A DNA stretch of 10,219 bases from the NCBI GenBank assembly GCA_020629815.1, contig JAHDCN010000090.1, positions 1-10,219 on the forward strand. The letters are read 5' to 3'. The position numbers were made by a program, and so were the translations under genes. Shown piece by piece: positions 1-4,402 of the stretch (position 1 is its first letter; every line of letters starts with the position of its first letter). Source of the stretch: Verrucomicrobiota bacterium. GTDB taxonomy: Bacteria; Verrucomicrobiota; Verrucomicrobiia; Verrucomicrobiales; DEV007. The notes beneath the pieces are model-generated. The model was not told where the DNA came from. It did no database searches and saw only the letters and a program-made list of their open reading frames with translations.

Positions 1-30
1 GCATTTGAGCCAATCTGACTCCGCCATTCC

Positions 31-53
31 ACCACTTTCACCGGTGAAATGGT
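31..53. repeat. Inverted repeat (hairpin) after the 79-residue gene
   Basis: A perfect 14-base palindrome, TTTCACCGGTGAAA (36-49), is flanked by ACCA (31-34) and TGGT (50-53), with one unpaired C at 35 on the left arm. On the minus strand it begins about 10 bases after the stop codon of the 64-303 gene, so it could act as a transcription terminator or 3'-protecting hairpin. No T-run follows on that strand, so a classical intrinsic terminator is not supported. It could equally be a protein-binding palindrome for a gene left of the window. Confidence 0.4.
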
Positions 54-63
54 CTTACATCTC

Positions 64-303
64 TCAGTTTTGCCCATGAAGAGTATCATGGGATGGAGCG
101 TCGCCCATACCCAATAGAACGTGAGCTAACCCCGGGTGATACTGAACAATATCTTCGGCGAGCTGACGGACACCTTCTTCGAAAGCCTCCATAATCTCGG
201 GGTCTTTAAGAGTCTCCTCTTTGGGATTTCCGTATTCGTCGGAGACGCGGGAAAGGTTCGCGAGAGTAGAATTCTCCGGAGTCGATTCAGAATCGAAATA
301 CAT
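64..303 (-). CDS. Small acidic hypothetical protein (79 aa)
   Basis: I do not recognise this protein. It starts with ATG at 303 and ends with TGA at 66-64. It is acidic, has no signal peptide or membrane segment, and is probably cytosolic. Residues 1-30 look disordered and polar (MYFDSESTPENS at the N-terminus). Residues about 33-65 look like two amphipathic helices, from KDPEIMEAFEEGVRQLAEDI to the VQYHPGLAHVLLGMG stretch. It lies 45 bases downstream of the RHH regulator gene on the same strand and is probably co-transcribed with it. The order (DNA-binding protein first, small partner second) resembles toxin-antitoxin or regulator/partner pairs, but nothing in the sequence matches a toxin family I know. 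No Shine-Dalgarno motif precedes the ATG. It is more likely a real gene than a chance ORF because its composition is protein-like, but this is not proven. Confidence 0.55.
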   Translation of the reverse strand: MYFDSESTPENSTLANLSRVSDEYGNPKEETLKDPEIMEAFEEGVRQLAEDIVQYHPGLAHVLLGMGDAPSHDTLHGQN

Positions 304-325
304 AGCTTGGCAGGACAGGTAGGTT

Positions 326-344
326 GTTGAGTGCAGGTTGAGTG
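326..344. repeat. Direct repeat GTTGAGTG, 11-base spacing
   Basis: GTTGAGTG occurs at 326-333 and again at 337-344, exactly 11 bases apart, in the 45-base gap between the RHH gene and the 79-residue gene. The spacing of one helical turn matches the repeat pair upstream of the RHH gene, though the repeat sequence differs. It may be a binding site or chance. Confidence 0.35.
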
Positions 345-348
345 ATCG

Positions 349-561
349 TTATTCAGTCTTGCGGGGTGGGAAATCCGGAGTTGGCGCCTGACCATCCTTT
401 TGCAGCTCGCGGATTTTCTCTTTGAGCAACGAATGGGCGGTGTCAGCGGCGTTCTTCCCAAAAAAACCGGTTCGAGAGAGCTCTTCAAGCAACTCCTTCA
501 CCTGAGGAGTCGTCGAGATCGTGATCTGGACTGTCTCCGTGGTGTTCTTTGGACGTGGCAT
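349..561 (-). CDS. Ribbon-helix-helix (CopG/Arc-like) DNA-binding protein (70 aa)
   Basis: A probable small transcriptional regulator acting as a dimer in the cytosol. The ribbon-helix-helix fold is suggested by a basic N-terminus (MPRPKNT), a short strand with alternating residues (VQITIS, about 11-16), helix 1 (TPQVKELLEELSRTG, about 18-32), a glycine turn (FFGKN) and helix 2 (AADTAHSLLKEKIRELQK, about 38-55). The C-terminal tail is rich in proline and charge. I know this architecture, with the G-x-x-G-K-N/S turn before helix 2, from small PVC-phylum RHH proteins annotated as hypothetical; exact family membership is inferred. The ATG at 561-559 is preceded by a purine-rich stretch. The promoter at 598-624 carries a pair of direct repeats between its -35 and -10, the usual position for autorepression by an RHH protein. 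The gene probably forms an operon with the 79-residue gene. No toxin partner is evident. Confidence 0.7.
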   Translation of the reverse strand: MPRPKNTTETVQITISTTPQVKELLEELSRTGFFGKNAADTAHSLLKEKIRELQKDGQAPTPDFPPRKTE

Positions 562-594
562 CCGTTTTTTCCGTCAAAATCGTATAACTATGGC

Positions 595-624
595 ATTCTT
601 ATAGGATTCTTATTCGTATGTCAA
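595..624 (-). promoter_or_regulatory. Promoter of the RHH gene with a two-repeat operator
   Basis: On the minus strand a consensus -35 TTGACA lies at 624-619 and a near-consensus -10 TATAAG at 603-598, separated by 15 bases. The direct repeat ATTCTTAT (plus-strand reading) occurs at 595-602 and 606-613, spaced 11 bases, so one copy overlaps the -10 and the other fills the spacer. CGTAT also flanks the region at 581-585 and 615-619. RHH repressors typically bind tandem short repeats one turn apart, so this is a plausible self-operator. The short spacer also suggests a weak or regulated promoter. The promoter assignment was made by eye. Confidence 0.5.
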
Positions 625-707
625 AGCGAAACGTTAAGTTTTCTGAAAAAGTTTGGTGAGGGCTCAAAACCCATTGCGATTTGGCTGCAACGTGGCATCG
701 GTAAACC

Positions 708-1367
708 ATGAGCGATCTTCGCCTTCTCGCCGTTTGTTTGGCGATTCCCCTCGCCGGTTGCTTCCCTGCGAAACAGCCCGAAAAAGAGCAATCCACTGAG
801 TCTTCAGAAGCAGCAGCTCCGCCTCCTGTCGTTGCTGAACCAGATCCTTCTAATCTTGAAAAAGCGACTCTCGCTGGCGGCTGCTTTTGGTGCACCGAAG
901 CAGTGATGGAAATGCTGGAGGGGGTTATCGAGGTGAAGTCAGGATACACGGGCGGGCATCTGGAAAACCCGACTTACGATGAGGTAGCCGCAAAAACTAC
1001 GGGGCATGCGGAAGCAATCGAAGTGACCTTTGATCGCACACGTATTTCCTACGCTGAAATCCTCGATGTGTTCTGGCAGGCTCACGACCCAACGACGATC
1101 AATCGCCAGGGAGCAGATGTGGGACCGCAATATCGATCTGCGATTTTTTTCCACAGCCCCAATCAAAAGAACGAGGCTGAGGCATCGCGGCAGAAGCTTA
1201 ACGAGAGCAAAGCGTATTCCTCACCTGCAGTCACAGAAATCACGAAGGCTGGCAAATTCTGGGAAGCAGAGACGGAACATCAGGACTTCTACCAACAAAA
1301 GCAGGACGATCACCCTTACTGCAAAATGGTAATCAGCCCTAAGTTAAAGAAGCTGGGCCTCGAGTAG
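708..1367 (+). CDS. msrA: Peptide methionine sulfoxide reductase MsrA, predicted lipoprotein
   Basis: Reduces methionine-S-sulfoxide in proteins back to methionine. The family signature GGCFWC is at residues 57-62, making Cys59 the catalytic cysteine. It is followed by the conserved SGYTGG (78-83), the NPTYDEV region, GHAEAIEV (99-106), DPTTINRQGADVGPQYRS (127-144) and the C-terminal HQDF and HPYC segments. Cys205 in HPYC is the likely resolving cysteine, and Cys62 is a second candidate. Residues 1-18 are a signal peptide ending in a good lipobox (LAGC, Cys18). A Pro/Ala/Glu-rich linker of about 30 residues follows, so the enzyme should sit on an envelope membrane facing the periplasm, unlike the usual cytosolic MsrA. 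The 219-residue length is a normal MsrA domain plus this leader. The ATG at 708 is chosen because it gives the complete lipoprotein signal; no Shine-Dalgarno motif is visible. The desaturase gene starts 8 bases after the stop, so the two are probably one transcript. A periplasmic thioredoxin-like reductant would be needed but is not in the window. Confidence 0.93.
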   Translation: MSDLRLLAVCLAIPLAGCFPAKQPEKEQSTESSEAAAPPPVVAEPDPSNLEKATLAGGCFWCTEAVMEMLEGVIEVKSGYTGGHLENPTYDEVAAKTTGHAEAIEVTFDRTRISYAEILDVFWQAHDPTTINRQGADVGPQYRSAIFFHSPNQKNEAEASRQKLNESKAYSSPAVTEITKAGKFWEAETEHQDFYQQKQDDHPYCKMVISPKLKKLGLE

Positions 1368-1375
1368 TTTTCCGT

Positions 1376-2548
1376 ATGAAGAGCCTCATCGACAGTCGGA
1401 CGATTCGTTCTCATGCTACTGTCAGTGTCTGGCGCAATCTTTTCCATCTCCTGATCGATTGGCTCACGGTTGGCCTGGTCCTTGCCGGCTGCATTGCGTA
1501 CTATTTTTATCTCCAGAGAAGTGGTCACTCCCTCTGGTGGCTTGTTCCGGTTTGGGGAATCGGATCTCTGTTGATCGGTTGCATCCAGCACCGAATCGCA
1601 CTGATGGGTCATGAGGCTTCTCACTACCTGCTCGTGCCCCATAGAAAAATGAATGACCTACTGGCTGAGCTGTTTTGCTTTTTTCCGATCTTCGCTGGTC
1701 TGGTGCAATACCGCGCAAAGCATCTGTCACATCATCAGCACCCCAATCATCCAGAGAAAGATGCCAATCTGGGAAACGGTAAAGCAGAAAGGATTTACGG
1801 CCGCTTTCCGATGTCGCAGAAACGGTTTTCTCTCGAATACTACTTAAAGTTCTTTTGGCCACCATTCGTTATCGCGAACATCCTTGATTTACTTAGCTCC
1901 GCTTCTTTGGGCACGGCCGCTGGCTCCGAAAAGAGACGATATCCAGCTACGCTTCTCGGCGTTTGCTATTTCGTGATCCTAATCGTTGTCGCTCGCTGTG
2001 CCCTATACTGGCAGCTGGATGTGGCCGCTAGCCTGCTCGTCACTTGGATTGCAGGAAGCCTTATTTGGTCCCGCCTTTCGGCGGCCTCATTTTTCTCAGA
2101 AGCTGGACTGGCATTTTCCATCAAGACAGCAGGCCTGCTTCGCATGAGCTTCTACACTTTACTCGTGCTCGCCCTTGGCGAGATTGCCCAATCAACCGGA
2201 TGGGATCCAACCCCTGCTTTTCTCTGCCTTTGGGTACTACCCTTGATCTATGTTTTCCCCTACCTAATGATCTTGCGCGAAGTATTTCAGCATGCCAATG
2301 CAGGTCAGGATCAGCTCGATAACTCACGAATTATCAGAGCTGACGGGTTTACCCGATGGGCGGTTTTGGGATATGGAAATGACTTCCACCTGATTCATCA
2401 TCTTTACCCCAACATTCCAAGCTATCGATTGCGGAGCTTACACGACGAACTACTGGATGGGTCCGAAGAATATCGGGACTCTGCAGAACAAAATGTCGGA
2501 ATCCACAGAGGTGAAAGCTCGGTCCTGAAATCACTCGGCCGATCGTGA
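1376..2548 (+). CDS. Membrane fatty acid desaturase family protein
   Basis: A di-iron integral-membrane desaturase or hydroxylase (FA_desaturase family), which would use O2 and an electron donor to introduce a double bond or hydroxyl into a lipid acyl chain or carotenoid. The three histidine boxes are present: HEASH (residues 79-83), HLSHH followed by QHP (116-120) and HLIHH followed by LYPNIP (338-342). His306 in REVFQHAN is a likely extra iron ligand. Hydrophobic segments lie at about 24-46, 53-72, 92-110, 190-213, 217-232, 255-273 and 281-300, giving the usual set of membrane helices with the boxes facing the cytosol. At 390 residues it is slightly longer than many bacterial homologues, mainly through a polar C-terminal tail (about 365-390). 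It starts 8 bases after msrA and is probably co-transcribed with it. Its last 18 bases overlap the convergent channel gene. Substrate and regiospecificity cannot be read from sequence; a carotenoid hydroxylase/ketolase relative is the main alternative. Confidence 0.88.
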   Translation: MKSLIDSRTIRSHATVSVWRNLFHLLIDWLTVGLVLAGCIAYYFYLQRSGHSLWWLVPVWGIGSLLIGCIQHRIALMGHEASHYLLVPHRKMNDLLAELFCFFPIFAGLVQYRAKHLSHHQHPNHPEKDANLGNGKAERIYGRFPMSQKRFSLEYYLKFFWPPFVIANILDLLSSASLGTAAGSEKRRYPATLLGVCYFVILIVVARCALYWQLDVAASLLVTWIAGSLIWSRLSAASFFSEAGLAFSIKTAGLLRMSFYTLLVLALGEIAQSTGWDPTPAFLCLWVLPLIYVFPYLMILREVFQHANAGQDQLDNSRIIRADGFTRWAVLGYGNDFHLIHHLYPNIPSYRLRSLHDELLDGSEEYRDSAEQNVGIHRGESSVLKSLGRS

Positions 2549-3166
2549 ATCACTGACGCGATAGGCAAAAACCGCTAAGACAGCCCCGACAACACTTGCT
2601 GCAACGGGCAACCAGAGCTGAGACCAGGCCAGCTTTCCTGCGATTGAGAGCCCCACTGCAACCGCCGGGTTCAACACCGCCAGTGAAATATCGCCCACAC
2701 AATACACAGCAGCCATCACAGTGAAACCAATGGCGATGCCGTAAAAATTATTCCCCTCTGTTCCCGGCGAAGTTGCGACGTTCATGATCACCCATACCAA
2801 AAGAAAAGTGAACAGCATCTCGGCAACAAACGCCTTTCCAATTTCCAGGTCGGCGACGTCTACACCGAGCCCAAGGCCCAAAATCTTCGTGCCGATCAAA
2901 GCCGCTAAAATAGCACCGGAAAACTGGGCGATAAGGTAACCCACGAATTGTTTCGGAGTGAATCCCCCACGAATCAAAAATGCTACGCTGACAGCAGGGT
3001 TGTAGTGAGCCTTGGAAACATGCCCCCCCGCATAGACGAGTGCGACCAAGCCCACGCCAATGCACAAACCGCCAAGGCCTGTTCCTGCCTGATTCAAAAC
3101 GGCACCAACCGTGATGATCAGCATTAGAAAAAACGTGGCGATAAATTCGGTAATCAACCTGTCCAT
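2531..3166 (-). CDS. Aquaporin / MIP-family channel with atypical selectivity filter
   Basis: A 211-residue inner-membrane channel of the major intrinsic protein family, close to the length of compact bacterial aquaporins. Six hydrophobic helices are visible at about 4-24, 32-50, 73-97, 110-131, 141-162 and 180-202. The two half-helix motifs are present: HYNPAVS (NPA at 56-58) after helix 2 and LNPAVAV (NPA at 166-168) after helix 5. The glutamates typical of helices 1 and 4 are seen (TEFIATF and AEMLFTF), as is the conserved GH before loop B (GGHVS, 47-51). The second NPA is followed by Val169 instead of the near-invariant arginine of the aromatic/arginine filter. By eye alignment with E. 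coli AqpZ, the filter Phe and His positions are also aliphatic (about Ile36 and Val154). Water selectivity therefore cannot be assumed, so I give no aqpZ symbol. It overlaps the 3' end of the desaturase gene and lies 78 bases downstream of the 3245-4243 gene. Confidence 0.88.
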   Translation of the reverse strand: MDRLITEFIATFFLMLIITVGAVLNQAGTGLGGLCIGVGLVALVYAGGHVSKAHYNPAVSVAFLIRGGFTPKQFVGYLIAQFSGAILAALIGTKILGLGLGVDVADLEIGKAFVAEMLFTFLLVWVIMNVATSPGTEGNNFYGIAIGFTVMAAVYCVGDISLAVLNPAVAVGLSIAGKLAWSQLWLPVAASVVGAVLAVFAYRVSDSRSAE

Positions 3167-3244
3167 CGTGTAACTCGAAGCGTTTTTCTGAATGCGACGC
3201 TACTTTCTGAACGTGACGATTACGACAGATTGCCTGCCTTTTTG

Positions 3245-4243
3245 CTAAAAGGAATGGGCTCTGGTTTCATCAATCCGCAGACGCCCGGCTTCATAGCGAA
3301 GAGGACTGGCTTCGAATGTCCAGGTCATTCCTCCGTCCTGAGAAAGTCGAATACCGTCTCCCGACTTCTCCGCCTTTAGACCTTTGAGCATGGGCACCAG
3401 CCCTTCCACTGCGTTACGAACCTTCGCTACATCCGCATCGGAAACACTTTGCCCTACCAGCTTTGCCTGAGCCGACTGCGACCGGGAAACTCTCGTTACC
3501 AGAAACAGTTTCTCGCCAGATTTTACCCGGGTATTCAAAACCCCAGCCGACATCTTCAACAGCTTGGAAGCTTCTTCATTCCCTTGAATATCCGAAGAGA
3601 GACCCGCCGCTACCTTTGCCAGTGCTGTCTCCATCTCCGTTTTCTTCACCGCGGAAACAGTGCTTTGGAATTGCAGCGAAACCGGCACAGACGGCAAATC
3701 AGTGCCCGGCATCTTTTGCTTCAGCTGACCAATCTCTGATTGGGAAATAGTCATCGGAACCGATGTTTCTTTGGAACTGGATACCCGATTGAGAAAGGCA
3801 GTTCTTCCCGAAGGATTCACCGCTGCAAGCGTGTCAGCAACACTCAGCTCCTTCGCCAGCGACATTCCGTTCTGACTGCTGAAAATATCGCCGATATTAA
3901 TCTGAGTAGTATGATACTCCGTTCCATAAACCACGTCCTCCGCCGGGCTGGCGTCTTGCGGAACCGGACTTCCCGTTGGTGGTGCGGCCTCTGTATCATC
4001 ACCAAAAGGAAGCATCGCATAATCAGAATTCGCGATCTCTTTCAGCTCTTCGATCGTTTCCTGCTTCTTCGCTTTCTCTTCCTGACGTTTGGCCAATATG
4101 CCTTTCCTCGTCTTCTCCGTTGTCACAGCAACGTCGTCCCCTACTCCGGACCCGGCCGCTTTTCCTGCGGTGGAACAGCTTTGTTGAGAAAGCAACACCC
4201 CAGCCACAAAAGGCAACAAAACCACAATCAATCTGATTTTCAT
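3245..4243 (-). CDS. Secreted or lipid-anchored protein of unknown function (332 aa)
   Basis: I do not recognise a family. Residues 1-23 form a signal peptide with a basic start (MKIR), a hydrophobic core and SQQSC ending at Cys23. This resembles a lipobox but lacks the usual small residue at -3, so lipoprotein status is uncertain. Residues about 42-72 are strongly charged and probably helical or coiled coil (EKTRKG to EELKEIANS). Residues 83-102 are Pro/Ala/Asp-rich and probably disordered. The rest alternates helices (about 165-178, 200-232, 267-290) with strands (VPVSLQFQ, KLFLVTRVSRS), and ends with MTWTFEASPLRYEAGRLRIDE, which looks like beta-hairpins. Mature cysteines are absent. No enzymatic motif is seen, so a structural or binding role in the envelope is inferred. 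The ATG at 4243 lies in the palindrome 4242-4257 and no Shine-Dalgarno motif precedes it. The channel gene follows 78 bases downstream on the same strand, so co-transcription is possible. Confidence 0.75.
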   Translation of the reverse strand: MKIRLIVVLLPFVAGVLLSQQSCSTAGKAAGSGVGDDVAVTTEKTRKGILAKRQEEKAKKQETIEELKEIANSDYAMLPFGDDTEAAPPTGSPVPQDASPAEDVVYGTEYHTTQINIGDIFSSQNGMSLAKELSVADTLAAVNPSGRTAFLNRVSSSKETSVPMTISQSEIGQLKQKMPGTDLPSVPVSLQFQSTVSAVKKTEMETALAKVAAGLSSDIQGNEEASKLLKMSAGVLNTRVKSGEKLFLVTRVSRSQSAQAKLVGQSVSDADVAKVRNAVEGLVPMLKGLKAEKSGDGIRLSQDGGMTWTFEASPLRYEAGRLRIDETRAHSF

Positions 4244-4257
4244 TAAGATGTCTTAAT
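4242..4257. promoter_or_regulatory. Perfect 16-base palindrome over the start codon of the 3245-4243 gene
   Basis: ATTAAGA (4242-4248) and TCTTAAT (4251-4257) are exact reverse complements around a TG centre. Two bases of the start codon (4243-4241) lie inside the palindrome. It could be an operator or, in RNA, an A+U-rich hairpin that partly hides the start codon. An A+T-rich stretch with -10-like and -35-like elements (around 4258-4285) lies immediately upstream on the minus strand, so the promoter is probably there, but I cannot fix its boxes. Confidence 0.5.
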
Positions 4258-4295
4258 CTTATAGTTTTTCTATATATTATCAAGAGTCTTTTATC

Positions 4296-4321
4296 GCTGC
4301 CCTTTGAAAGCAGGGCGCAGC
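4296..4321. repeat. G+C-rich hairpin in the 4244-4398 intergenic region
   Basis: GCTG+CCCT (4296-4303) pairs with AGGG+CAGC (4312-4321), with a two-base bulge (CG, 4316-4317) and an 8-base loop. On neither strand is it followed directly by a T-run. It lies between the stop of the double hydrolase gene and the start of the unknown secreted protein gene. It could be a terminator-like structure for the former or a 5' leader element of the latter. Confidence 0.4.
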
Positions 4322-4377
4322 TAATCGTTCTCAACCCTACCGTTTCCGCAGAAACTGGAGGTCGTAATTAGAAGCAG

Positions 4378-4402
4378 AAAAATTATCTGAGGGAGGTCTC
4401 AG
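4378..4402 (-). terminator. Weak candidate intrinsic terminator of the hydrolase/DUF4403 operon
   Basis: On the minus strand CTGAG (4402-4398, overlapping the stop codon) pairs with CTCAG (4391-4387) across a 6-base loop, followed by ATAATTTTT down to 4378. The stem is only 5 base pairs, so termination would be inefficient. The stronger hairpin at 4296-4321 may do the job instead. Confidence 0.3.

Noticed and set aside
1..34. tRNA or tmRNA 3' end (sequence ending CCGCCATTCCACCA)
   Set aside because: No T-loop consensus (TTCRA) at the right place in any register, and the candidate T-stem halves do not pair; only coincidental CCA endings.
126..488. 120-residue minus-strand ORF across both small genes
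   Set aside because: Arg/Ser/Pro-rich shadow composition; it overlaps the two better-supported small genes in another frame.
64..561. Toxin-antitoxin system
   Set aside because: Only the RHH part fits; the 79-residue product shows no RelE, MazF, PIN, HicA or other toxin features that I can recognise.
3185..3211. Direct repeat TTTCTGAA (3185-3192 and 3204-3211) upstream of the channel gene
   Set aside because: Only 8 bases, 19-base spacing, no symmetry and no linked promoter; consistent with chance.
3740..4246. 168-residue plus-strand ORF opposite the unknown secreted protein
   Set aside because: Arg/Ser/His-rich antisense shadow with no domain; the minus-strand gene has a signal peptide and normal composition.
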